Below, in pieces: positions 16,970 through 25,580 of a DNA stretch of 42,446 nucleotides. The stretch comes from JBFGCA01 sp041567315 (GTDB lineage: Bacteria > Acidobacteriota > Thermoanaerobaculia > Multivoradales > JAHEKO01), in NCBI GenBank assembly GCA_041567315.1, contig JBFGCA010000033.1, positions 1 to 42,446 on the forward strand, written 5' to 3'. Made by a program: the position numbers and the translations under genes. The notes beneath the pieces were generated by a model. That model saw only the letters and a list, made by a program, of their open reading frames with translations, searched no databases and was not told the origin of the DNA. How positions within the stretch are numbered: the first letter of the stretch is position 1; each line of letters opens with the position of its first letter.

Positions 16970-17080
16970 CCGGAGACCGCCGGCCCATTCCGCGACGCCG
17001 AGCAGCAGGGCGAACCACGCCACGCCGCGCCGCCCGGGAACCAAGCGGCGCTCGACTTCAGCGGATCGGGGACTGCCGGG

Positions 17081-18325
<1,245 letters not shown>

Positions 18326-18362
18326 CCGTTTGCTCCGCGCTTCCGTGCCTTCGGGCGGATCG

Positions 18363-18605
18363 CTACTCGCCCTTGCTGCCGTGCTCTTCGATGTAGGCGA
18401 TAGCGTCCTGGACGGTGGCGATCTTCTCGGCGTCCTCGTCCGGGATCTCGATCCCGAACTCCTCCTCGAAGGCCATCACCAGCTCGACGATGTCCAGCGA
18501 ATCGGCTCCCAGGTCGTCGGTGAAGCTGGCCTCCGGGTTGACCTCCCCGGAGTCGACGCCGAGCTGCTCGACGATGATGCTCTTGACCTTCTTGTCGACC
18601 GACAT
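18363..18605 (-). CDS. acpP: Acyl carrier protein
   Basis: The 80-aa acidic protein carries growing acyl chains on a phosphopantetheine attached to the serine of GADSLDIVEL. The ATG at 18605 follows a strong AGGAGGGGAGG ribosome-binding site. The codons read MSVDKKVKSIIVEQLGV, a typical ACP N-terminus. A longer frame exists but starts in non-homologous sequence. The gene lies between fabG and fabF and seems to have its own promoter, consistent with the high level of ACP needed. Confidence 0.97.
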   Translation of the reverse strand: MSVDKKVKSIIVEQLGVDSGEVNPEASFTDDLGADSLDIVELVMAFEEEFGIEIPDEDAEKIATVQDAIAYIEEHGSKGE

Positions 18606-18763
18606 CAGGCCTCCCCTCCTTCCAGGCGGTTGGCAGAACGAACCGGATCCCCGGGGCGCCTCCACGGACCGCCCGACGAGAGAGCCGGACGGGCTATGAA
18701 GGGCGGGCGCGGGCGGCCTGCGGTCGAATGGCGCATCGGGATTCCGGGCTGAAGCGGTGAGAG

Positions 18764-18793
18764 TTTCTAGCACAATGCCGGGCAGGCTGTCCA
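18764..18793 (-). promoter_or_regulatory. Candidate internal promoter for acpP-fabF
   Basis: On the minus strand TGGACA (18788-18793) and TAGAAA (18764-18769) are separated by 18 bp, a reasonable sigma-70-type pair. It lies just after fabG in the 204-bp gap 18606-18809. Transcription would start near 18757 and leave a leader of about 150 nt before acpP. No other feature is visible in the gap apart from the acpP ribosome-binding site. Confidence 0.45.
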
Positions 18794-18809
18794 AGCAGCC
18801 GGCCGGCGC

Positions 18810-19559
18810 TCAGATGTAGAGGCCGCCGGAGACGTTGAGCACGTGGCCGGTAACGTAGGCGGCCTCTTCGCTGGCCAGATAAAGCACCGCCGCGGCGACG
18901 TCGTCCACCGAGCCCAGCCGCCGGCTGGGGATGGCCGCCGTCAGCTCCTTGCGGCTCTTCTCCGGCAGATCGGCGGTCATCGCGGTCTCGATGAACCCCG
19001 GGGCCACCACGTTGACGGTGATGCCACGGCCGGCCAGCTCGCGGGCCAGCGCCTTGCTGAAGCCGACCAGACCGGCCTTGGCGGCCGCGTAGTTGGCCTG
19101 GCCGGCGTTGCCCATCAGACCGACCACCGACGAGACGTTGATGATGCGTCCCCAGCGGCGGCGCATCATGCCGCGGGTCACCGCCCGGGCGGTGGCGAAG
19201 GCGCCGGTCAGGTTGACCTTGAGCACCCGCTCCCAGTCCTCGAGCTGCATCCGCGCCAGCAGGTTGTCGGCGGTGACGCCGGCGTTGTTGACCAGCACGT
19301 CGATCTCGGCGAACCGCTCGGGCAGCCCCTCGAGCCGTCCGGCCACCTCCTCCGGCTGCCCGAGGTCGAGGGTCAGCGGATGGGCCTTTCCGCCCTGCTC
19401 GATCAGCTCGCCGGCCAGCGCCTCGAGCTTGTCGGTGCTGCGCGCGGCGAGCACCACGCGGGCTCCGTGGGCGGCCAGCCGGCGCGCCACCGCCTCGCCG
19501 ATCCCCTGCGAAGCGCCGGTCACCAGCGCGGTCCGGCCGTCGAGGCGCCAGCCGCCCAT
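18810..19559 (-). CDS. fabG: 3-oxoacyl-ACP reductase
   Basis: It reduces beta-ketoacyl-ACP with NADPH. The 249-aa short-chain dehydrogenase has the cofactor loop TGASQGIGEA, VNNAGVTADN, and the catalytic Ser-Tyr-Lys set in NVSSVVG and YAAAKAGL. The C-terminal VTGHVLNVSGGLYI block is typical of FabG. The ATG at 19559 overlaps the fabD stop by one base (TGATG), which sets the start. The open frame extends upstream into fabD without homology. Confidence 0.96.
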   Translation of the reverse strand: MGGWRLDGRTALVTGASQGIGEAVARRLAAHGARVVLAARSTDKLEALAGELIEQGGKAHPLTLDLGQPEEVAGRLEGLPERFAEIDVLVNNAGVTADNLLARMQLEDWERVLKVNLTGAFATARAVTRGMMRRRWGRIINVSSVVGLMGNAGQANYAAAKAGLVGFSKALARELAGRGITVNVVAPGFIETAMTADLPEKSRKELTAAIPSRRLGSVDDVAAAVLYLASEEAAYVTGHVLNVSGGLYI

Positions 19560-20512
19560 CAGCCGCCTTCCCCGCCCGCCAGCGCCGCCAGCGCCCCGTC
19601 GAGCGCCGCCGGCTCGGCCACCGACAGGGCCTTCGGGCCCTGGACGGTGCGGCGGATCAGACCGCTCAGCACGGCGCCGGGGCCGATCTCGACGAAGGTG
19701 CCGACGCCGCCGGCGCCGGCCATCCATTCGACCGACTCCACCCAGCGGACCGGGCCGTCCACCTGCCGGACCAGGGCGTCGCGCACCGCCGCCGCGGTGG
19801 TGGCCGGCGCGGCGTCGACGTTGGTGACCACCGGCATCCGCGGGTCGCTGAAGGTCGTCGCCTCAAGGCTCGGCGTCAGTCCCTCGCGCGCCGGGCGCAT
19901 CAGCGGCGAGTGGAACGGCGCCGACACCGGCAGCAGCACCGCGCGCCGGGCGCCGCGCTCGGCGGCCAGCGCCACCGCCCGCTCGACCGCCGCCTTGTGC
20001 CCCGCCACCACGGTCTGGATGGGGGCGTTCTTGTTGGCCACCACGCAGACCTCGTCGCCGGCGGCCTCGGCGGCGACCTCGGCCACCTGCTCGGCGTCGA
20101 GACCGAGCACCGCCGCCATCGCCCCGACGTCAACCGGCACCGCCCGCTGCATCAGCTCACCGCGCCGGCGGACCAATTCAAGGGCGTCGGCAAAGGCCAG
20201 GGCGCCGGCCGCCACCAGCGCGGTGTATTCGCCGAGGCTGTGCCCGGCCACCACCGCCGGCTCGTAACCGCGCGCCGCCACCACCCGGTGGATGGCCACC
20301 GAGGTAGCGAGGATCGCCGGCTGGGTGTTGGCGGTGAGCTGGAGCTCCCCCTCCGGACCCTCCCAGCACAGCCGCGACAGGGCGAAGCCGAGCACGTCGT
20401 CGGCCTCTTCGAAGGCACGCCGCGACTCCTCGAAGCCCGCGGCCCAGGCGCGGCCCATGCCGACGCTCTGCGAGCCCTGCCCGGGGAAGACGAAGGCGAT
20501 CGCGTTGCTCAT
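19559..20512 (-). CDS. fabD: Malonyl-CoA:ACP transacylase
   Basis: It transfers malonyl from CoA to ACP. The 317-aa protein has the N-terminal FVFPGQGSQ motif, the nucleophilic serine in GHSLGEYTAL, the histidine in SAPFHSPLM, and the GPGAVLSGL segment near the end. ATG at 20512 overlaps the plsX stop as ATGA. This is the usual place of fabD between plsX and fabG. Confidence 0.97.
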   Translation of the reverse strand: MSNAIAFVFPGQGSQSVGMGRAWAAGFEESRRAFEEADDVLGFALSRLCWEGPEGELQLTANTQPAILATSVAIHRVVAARGYEPAVVAGHSLGEYTALVAAGALAFADALELVRRRGELMQRAVPVDVGAMAAVLGLDAEQVAEVAAEAAGDEVCVVANKNAPIQTVVAGHKAAVERAVALAAERGARRAVLLPVSAPFHSPLMRPAREGLTPSLEATTFSDPRMPVVTNVDAAPATTAAAVRDALVRQVDGPVRWVESVEWMAGAGGVGTFVEIGPGAVLSGLIRRTVQGPKALSVAEPAALDGALAALAGGEGG

Positions 20513-21657
20513 GGGGCGGTCGCCTCGGCCGCGCGGTGGGCCAGCCGCAGCCGCTCCTCGCGGGCGTGGAGGTCGGCCATGTTGACCTGGATCTTGCGGT
20601 GGAGCTCGGCGCCGCTGAACTCCACCGCCCGGCGGATGGCGCTACGAATGGCCTTGGGATTGGAGCGCCCGTGGCCGATGAAGCAGCCGCCCCGCACCCC
20701 GAGCAGCGGCGCCGCGCCGTACTCGCGGTAGTCGGTGCGGCGCCGGAAGCCCTGGAAGGCGGGCCGCGCCAGCAGGTATCCGACCTTGGTCCGCAAGCTC
20801 CGCCCCATCTCCTCGCGCAGCATACCGCCCACCATCTCGGCCAGCGACTCGGCGCTCTTGAGCAGCACGTTGCCGACAAAGCCGTCGCAGACCACCACGT
20901 CCACCGAGCCCCGGAAGACGTCGCGCCCCTCGACGTTGCCCACGAAGTTGAAGCCGGTGGCCTGCATCTCCTGGAACACCTCGCGGGTCAGATCGGACCC
21001 CTTGCCCTCCTCCTCGCCGATCGACAGCAGCCCCACCCGCGGCGCCGAGGCGCCCAGCACCTCGCGGGCGTAGAAGTGCCCCATGACCGCGAACTGCCGC
21101 AGGTGCGCCGGCTTGCTGTCGACGTTGGCCCCCACGTCGAGCACCACGGTCCGCCCCTTGAGGGTCGGGAACACCGCCGCCAGCGCCGGCCGGTCGACCC
21201 CCTCGATGGTGCCGATCACCATCTTGGCGGCGATCATCGCCGCCCCGGTGTTGCCGGCCGTCACCAGCGCCTGGGCGCGGCCGTCGCGCACCAGCTCGGC
21301 GCCGATGCGGATCGACGAGCGGCGCTTCTTGCGGATCGGGGTGATCGCCGGCTCGTCCATCCCCACCACCTCCTCGGCGTGGACCACCTCGATGCGCCCG
21401 CCGTGGTTGCCCAGCCGGCGGAGCTGGCGCTCGATGGCCGAGCCGTCGCCGACCAGCAGCACCGAGGTGCCGTCGCGCACCGCAGCCCGGAAGGCGCCGG
21501 CCACCGGGGCGCGCGGCGCGTAGTCGCCGCCCATGGCGTCGATCGCGATCCGCAGCTCGGCGCCGGCCGCGTCCTGGTCGGACGGCGCTGGCCCCCGGTC
21601 CCGCCGCCGGGCACGGGTGCGGACCCGCCGCGCGACGCCCGGGAGGATCGGGAGCAC
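20509..21657 (-). CDS. plsX: Phosphate acyltransferase
   Basis: It makes acyl-phosphate from acyl-ACP for the PlsX/PlsY route to lysophosphatidic acid. The core begins IAIDAMGGDYAP and contains TAGNTGA, VLDVGAN, LLSIGEE and VVCDGFVGNV. GTG at 21657, or TTG at 21660, follows GAGGG by a few bases and gives about 382 aa. This adds an Arg/Pro-rich extension of some 35 residues before the normal N-terminus, so a later start cannot be excluded. It follows rpmF after 8 nt, the common rpmF-plsX pairing. Confidence 0.94.
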   Translation of the reverse strand: MLPILPGVARRVRTRARRRDRGPAPSDQDAAGAELRIAIDAMGGDYAPRAPVAGAFRAAVRDGTSVLLVGDGSAIERQLRRLGNHGGRIEVVHAEEVVGMDEPAITPIRKKRRSSIRIGAELVRDGRAQALVTAGNTGAAMIAAKMVIGTIEGVDRPALAAVFPTLKGRTVVLDVGANVDSKPAHLRQFAVMGHFYAREVLGASAPRVGLLSIGEEEGKGSDLTREVFQEMQATGFNFVGNVEGRDVFRGSVDVVVCDGFVGNVLLKSAESLAEMVGGMLREEMGRSLRTKVGYLLARPAFQGFRRRTDYREYGAAPLLGVRGGCFIGHGRSNPKAIRSAIRRAVEFSGAELHRKIQVNMADLHAREERLRLAHRAAEATAP

Positions 21658-21665
21658 CAATCCCT

Positions 21666-21851
21666 CTAGCCGGCCTCGCGGGCCTTGACCACCTCGCGGC
21701 CGTGGTAGTGGCCGCAGAAGCCGCAGGCTCGATGGGGCAGCTTCACCTCCCCGCAGTTGGGGCAGACCGAGCTCGACGGGGCGTCGAGGGCGTCGTGGGC
21801 GCGCCGGCGGTTGCGGCGGGCGCGCGAGTGTCGTCGTTTTGGATTGGGCAT
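21666..21851 (-). CDS. rpmF: Ribosomal protein bL32
   Basis: The 61-aa basic protein of the large ribosomal subunit begins MPNPKRRHSRARRNRRRAHD. It carries a four-cysteine zinc ribbon (CPNC and CGFC), so it is the zinc-binding (C+) form. It lies 40 nt after yceD and 8 nt before plsX, the conserved yceD-rpmF-plsX-fab order. Confidence 0.96.
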   Translation of the reverse strand: MPNPKRRHSRARRNRRRAHDALDAPSSSVCPNCGEVKLPHRACGFCGHYHGREVVKAREAG

Positions 21852-21891
21852 GTTCTTGCTCCCCGGGGCGGACGCCCGGTTGCTCGGTGGT

Positions 21892-22413
21892 TCAGTCGCC
21901 GCGCAGCGACCGCAGCGCCTCCCAGCGGGGGTCCACGGTCTTCTCGGCGCAGTCGCAGGGCTCGAGGTTGCGGTTGTTGCCGCAGCTCGGACACAGACCG
22001 GCGCACTGCTCGTCGCACAGCGGGCTCATCGGGATGTTGAGCAGCACCTGCTCGCGGATCAGCGGCGCGGTGTCCAGCTCCTCGTCGGGCCTGCAGAAGA
22101 GCACCGCCAGGTCCTCCTGGCGGAGCTCCAGCTCGCCGGTGGTGGGCTCGGCCACCCGGGTGGCGAGGATCAGCTCGAGGGCGCTCTCGACCTCCTGGGT
22201 GAAGACCGCCAGACAGCGGCCGCAGACCAGCGTCTGCTGGTAGCCCAGGGTGGCCTCGAGCCGGAAGCCCGCCGGGATCGGCCGGACCTCCCCGCGGCAG
22301 CCGATCTCGCCCAGCGCGGTCAGCTCCGGACGGTCGATCGACGGCAGGTCGAGGGACTGGGTCTCCTGCCAGCGAAAGGGCTCGCCCGTGATCCTTTCCA
22401 GAGCGATACGCAT
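21892..22413 (-). CDS. yceD: YceD/DUF177 family protein
   Basis: The family is linked to 23S rRNA accumulation and to expression of the adjacent rpmF. The 173-aa protein has the family CGRCL motif at about residues 64-68 and a second cysteine cluster, LCDEQCAGLCPSCG, likely a zinc site, followed by DPRWEAL near the end. The ATG at 22413 is the first gene after the strong promoter at 22444-22472, so it heads the whole fab operon. Confidence 0.9.
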   Translation of the reverse strand: MRIALERITGEPFRWQETQSLDLPSIDRPELTALGEIGCRGEVRPIPAGFRLEATLGYQQTLVCGRCLAVFTQEVESALELILATRVAEPTTGELELRQEDLAVLFCRPDEELDTAPLIREQVLLNIPMSPLCDEQCAGLCPSCGNNRNLEPCDCAEKTVDPRWEALRSLRGD

Positions 22414-22443
22414 GGCACGAGCCCCCCCGCGGGTCAGCCCAAC

Positions 22444-22472
22444 ACCCTACGGAATTCGTTACGGGCTGTCAA
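22444..22472 (-). promoter_or_regulatory. Sigma-70-type promoter of the yceD-rpmF-plsX-fab operon
   Basis: On the minus strand a perfect TTGACA (22467-22472) is followed after exactly 17 bp by TAGGGT (22444-22449). A transcript would begin near 22437 and have a leader of about 24 nt before yceD. It is the best -35/-10 pair seen in the window. No FapR/FadR-like operator was recognised. Confidence 0.75.
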
Positions 22473-22551
22473 ACGCGACAGACAACCGGAGGTGGCTCGG
22501 TCTAGAGAAGGCCACTACCCGTTCCGGGTCCGTCGCCCAGACAGTCCGAGG

Positions 22552-22588
22552 CGGCCGGGGCGGTGTACGACGGGGGCCTGGAGCCGAG
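22552..22588 (+). repeat. Copy A of a 37-bp dispersed repeat
   Basis: This non-coding segment matches 25226-25262 without gaps at 32 of 37 positions. It starts CGGCCGGGG and ends CCTGGAGCCGAG. Both copies lie in the non-coding leaders of glycosyltransferase genes. Here it ends 8 bp before a TAGGAT box, so it could be a regulatory site or a fragment of a small dispersed element. Confidence 0.55.
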
Positions 22589-22596
22589 GGGTCGGG

Positions 22597-22602
22597 TAGG
22601 AT
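22597..22602 (+). promoter_or_regulatory. -10-like box ahead of the first glycosyltransferase
   Basis: TAGGAT lies 27 bp before the start codon at 22630. No -35 consensus is found at the right distance, where repeat copy A sits instead. The box resembles those at 8478, 25485 and 29415. Confidence 0.35.
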
Positions 22603-22629
22603 CGCCCCGCCCGCCCGCCTCGGCCCGCC

Positions 22630-24018
22630 ATGCCGCCGCCAACGACCGCGCCGCCGCCCGAGGGCGGCCAGCCGATGCCCTTCGGGCGGCACCTCAAACG
22701 GGCGCTGGCGCGGCGCTTTCCGCGCACCCGCCGGGCCTACAACCGGCTGCGCGCCTACCGGCCGCGGCTGCCGCTGCCGCGCCTGTGGCGGGTGCGCGCC
22801 ACAGCGCGCTGGCTACGGGCAACGCTGGCCACCCTCGCTGCCCGCCGGCGCGACGCGCGGCTCACCGTGGCGGTGGACGTCACCGCCTTCTGGGAGCCGC
22901 TGACCGGGATCGGCTGGTACCTCTACCGGCTGCTCGAGCACCTGGCCGACTTCCCCGGCCTGAGCGTCCGGCTCTACGGGCCGACCGTGGTCGACAGCCC
23001 GGACCTGGCGCCGCCGGTGGTCCCGCTGCCGGCGGGCCCGGCCCTCGAGACCGTCACCTACCGGGTACCCGAGGATCTGGTGGTCCCCCCCGGGCTGCTG
23101 ATCCCGCTGTTGCGCCGTCTCGAGCCGCTGCTGATCGCCGCCGACGGCAGCCAGGTGCTGTTCGCCCCCAACTACTTCCTGCCTCGGCGCTTCCTGCTGG
23201 CCGGCGGGGCGCGGGTGGCGACCATCCACGACCTCGGCGTCCGCCAGGTGCCGTGGACCCTGAGGCCCGAGACCCTGCGCGACCTCACCGACCGGCTCGA
23301 GCACGCGCTGTTCGAAGCGGCGCGGCTGATAACCGTCAGCGGCGCGATCCGTGACGAGCTGGCGGCCTTCGGCTACTCCCGCCCCGAGCGGGTGCGGGTG
23401 GTCCACCACGGACCCGGCCAGCTGGCGGCGGTCGAGCCCACCGCCAAGCCGCCCGGCACGCCGGCCCGCTACGCGCTCCACGTCGGCACCCTCGAGCCGC
23501 GCAAGAACATCCTCCACCTGCTGGCGGCCTGGCGGGCGCTGCGGCGCCGGCTCGACGACCGTCCGGTGCTGGTGCTGTGCGGCCGCTACGGCTGGAAGAC
23601 CGAGGCCATCCGCCGCGAGGTCGCGGCCGCCCAGGCCGAGGGCTGGGTCCGCCACCTGGGCTACGTCGCCGAGGGCGAGCTGGCCGCCCTCTACCGCGAC
23701 GCCGAGGTGGTGCTCCTGCCCTCGCTCTACGAGGGCTTCGGGCTTCCCGCCCTGGAGGCGCTGGCGGCGGGCGCGCCGCTGGTCTGCAGCGACCTGCCGG
23801 TGCTGCACGAGGTGGCCGGCGGCGCCGCCCTCTACGCCTCACCCGACGAGCCCGAGGAGCTGGCCGACCGGGTCGCCGGCCTGCTGGCCGACCCCGAGCT
23901 GGCGCGCGAGCTCCGCGAGCGCGGGCGCCACCGCGCCGCCGAGTTCAGCTGGCAGCGGGCCGCGCGCCGCACCGCCGCCGTCTGGTTCGAGGCCGCGGGG
24001 GAGCCGCCGCCGCAGTGA
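22630..24018 (+). CDS. GT4-family glycosyltransferase, first in the polysaccharide cluster
   Basis: It probably adds a sugar from a nucleotide donor to a lipid-linked glycan in the cytoplasm. The 462-aa protein has a basic N-terminal extension of about 80 residues. A GT-B fold follows, with the acceptor-side motif TGIGWYLYRL, TIHDLGV, HVGTLEPRKN and the donor-binding PSLYEGFGLPALEAL. An alternative ATG at 22675 (MPFGRHLKRAL), preceded by GAGGGCGG, may be the true start because the first ATG lacks a ribosome-binding site. It overlaps the next gene by 4 nt. Confidence 0.85.
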   Translation: MPPPTTAPPPEGGQPMPFGRHLKRALARRFPRTRRAYNRLRAYRPRLPLPRLWRVRATARWLRATLATLAARRRDARLTVAVDVTAFWEPLTGIGWYLYRLLEHLADFPGLSVRLYGPTVVDSPDLAPPVVPLPAGPALETVTYRVPEDLVVPPGLLIPLLRRLEPLLIAADGSQVLFAPNYFLPRRFLLAGGARVATIHDLGVRQVPWTLRPETLRDLTDRLEHALFEAARLITVSGAIRDELAAFGYSRPERVRVVHHGPGQLAAVEPTAKPPGTPARYALHVGTLEPRKNILHLLAAWRALRRRLDDRPVLVLCGRYGWKTEAIRREVAAAQAEGWVRHLGYVAEGELAALYRDAEVVLLPSLYEGFGLPALEALAAGAPLVCSDLPVLHEVAGGAALYASPDEPEELADRVAGLLADPELARELRERGRHRAAEFSWQRAARRTAAVWFEAAGEPPPQ

Positions 24019-25130
24019 CCTTCCGGCCCGCCATCGGCGTCGACCTCCGCGCCCTGGTCGGCGACCCCACCGGCATCGGGTTCTTCACCCTGTCGCTGCT
24101 CGAGGCGCTGGCCCGGCGCGGCGGTGCTCGCTACCTCGGCATCGCCCACCGCCGGCCGGCCGAGGCGGAGCGGCTCGAGCGCGCCGGGGTGGCGCTCGAG
24201 ACCCAGCCCGCCCCGCTGGGCCTCGTGTGGCAGCAGTTCGCCCTGCCCCGCCGGCTGGAGGCCGGCGACCTGGATCTCTTCTGGTCGCCGCTCATCACTC
24301 TGCCGCTCAGGCTGCCGGTCCCCGGGGTGGTCACCGTCCACGACCTGACGCCGCTGCTGCTGCCCGAGACCCACCGGCTCAAGGTGCTGCTCACCGTGCT
24401 GCCCTTCCTGGGACCGTCGCTCGAGCGCGCCCGGCGGGTGGTCGCCGACTCGCGCGCCACCGCCGACGACCTCAAGTTCCACTTCCCGGGCTGCGCCTCG
24501 CGGCTTTCGGTGGTCTACCCCGGGGTGGACCCGGAGTTCCGGCCGGCAGCGCCCGACGAGATCGAGGCCGTGCGCCGGGAGCTCGACTGCCCGCGGGGCT
24601 ACCTGCTCTTCACCGGTTCCCTCGAGCCCCGCAAGAACCTGCATCACCTTCTCGACGCTTTTGAGGCACTCGCCGCCCGCCGGCCGGGCGCCCCGCCCCT
24701 CCTCCTCGCCGGCCCCCCCGGCTGGCGCAACCGCCGCCTCCTCTCCCGCATCGAGCGCCTCGGCAAGGAAGGCGTCCGCCACCTCGGCCGCCTGCCCCGG
24801 GAGCGCCTCATCCAGGTGGTCCAGGGGGCGACCCTGTTCGTCTACCCCTCGCTCTACGAGGGCTTCGGCCTGCCCCCCGCCGAAGCGATGGCCTGCGGCG
24901 TCCCGACCATCGCCTCCGACCGGTCGAGTCTCCCCGAGGTGGTCGGCGACGCCGGCCTGCTGGTCCCCCCCGACGACCCCGGCGCCCTGGCCGCCGCCAT
25001 CGCCCGCCTGCTCGACGACCCCGCCCTGGCCCACGATCTCGCCCACCGCGGCCGCGAGCGCGCCGCCCGCTTCACCTGGCAGCGGGCCGCCGCCGAGATG
25101 GAAGCCCTGTTCCAGGAAGCGCTGCGCTGA
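24015..25130 (+). CDS. GT4-family glycosyltransferase
   Basis: The 371-aa protein is a paralogue of its neighbours, with IGVDLRALVGDPTGIGFF at the N-terminus, TVHDLTPLLLP, FTGSLEPRKN and the donor-binding YPSLYEGFGLPPAEAMA motif. The start is GTG at 24015, overlapping the previous stop as GTGA. The frame is open far upstream but only antisense-like, low-complexity residues would be added. It is cotranscribed with the gene before it and ends where the 450-bp repeat-bearing region begins. The sugar specificity is unknown. Confidence 0.87.
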   Translation: MTFRPAIGVDLRALVGDPTGIGFFTLSLLEALARRGGARYLGIAHRRPAEAERLERAGVALETQPAPLGLVWQQFALPRRLEAGDLDLFWSPLITLPLRLPVPGVVTVHDLTPLLLPETHRLKVLLTVLPFLGPSLERARRVVADSRATADDLKFHFPGCASRLSVVYPGVDPEFRPAAPDEIEAVRRELDCPRGYLLFTGSLEPRKNLHHLLDAFEALAARRPGAPPLLLAGPPGWRNRRLLSRIERLGKEGVRHLGRLPRERLIQVVQGATLFVYPSLYEGFGLPPAEAMACGVPTIASDRSSLPEVVGDAGLLVPPDDPGALAAAIARLLDDPALAHDLAHRGRERAARFTWQRAAAEMEALFQEALR

Positions 25131-25217
25131 TTGCCCCCAGCGCCTCAGACCGTTGCGGGTGCTGTCGCTGCTTTGCACGACATCCCCGGCCGCCGTAGGT
25201 CAGCCCTCACCAGCCGT

Positions 25218-25390
25218 GCAGGAGCCGGCCGGGGTGGGGTGCGACAGGGCCCTGGAGCCGAGCGCCTGCGCTGGGCCGCGAAGCTCGGGTGCCGTCCAGC
25301 GCTCGGCGGATAGGAGCAGCGGGTCTCCCCCGGGAAGCTCTGCCAGGCCCGCTGCGTGCCCAGGCGTACCCCACCCCGGTCGGCTCTTGC
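25218..25390. repeat. Imperfect inverted repeat pair, 32 bp arms
   Basis: The left arm is 25218-25249 and the right arm 25359-25390. The reverse complement of the left arm matches the right arm at 27 of 32 positions, with the 12-bp core ACCCCACCCCGG identical. The spacer is 109 bp. Similarity continues with small gaps, as both arms are followed outward by GGCTGACC. The left arm overlaps repeat copy B. It could be the ends of a small non-autonomous element or a long RNA hairpin. Confidence 0.55.
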
Positions 25391-25409
25391 CACTATCCCT
25401 CCAGGCTGA

Positions 25410-25490
25410 CCCTCACCAACCGTCCATTCCGGGCTCTCGCCACCAACCCCCCAAGCTGCCCCCTCACCAACCGTCCATTCCGACTACAAT
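25410..25490 (+). promoter_or_regulatory. 22-bp direct repeats and -10 element of the second glycosyltransferase unit
   Basis: An exact 22-bp sequence beginning CCCTCACC and ending CATTCCG occurs at 25410-25431 and again at 25461-25482, 51 bp apart, close to five helical turns. The second copy ends 2 bp before TACAAT (25485-25490) and so covers the place of the -35 element, where no consensus exists. This is the layout expected of activator sites. The leader to the start codon at 25581 would be about 85 nt. A diverged copy (CCCTCACCAGCCGTGC) lies at 25204-25219. Confidence 0.5.
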
Positions 25491-25580
25491 CAGCATGGTC
25501 GGCAGCGCCAATCCCGTCGGGAAGGGCCCGGTGGGCGGCCTCCGCGCGGAGCCCCTGCCGGCCCACCGGAGAGCGCGAGG

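Larger units (their letters stand above)
25131..25580. other. 450-bp non-coding region with repeats and a promoter inside the polysaccharide cluster
   Basis: No credible gene is present. The short open frames here are Arg/Pro-rich and lack homology. The region holds repeat copy B (25226-25262), an imperfect inverted pair (25218-25249 and 25359-25390), an exact 22-bp direct repeat (25410-25431, 25461-25482) and a TACAAT box (25485-25490). It separates two transcription units of the same pathway, so it probably drives the second one. Confidence 0.6.

Noticed and set aside
16970..17080. Possible terminator between the convergent DUF1569 and fabF genes
   Set aside because: No stable stem followed by a T-run is visible on either strand.
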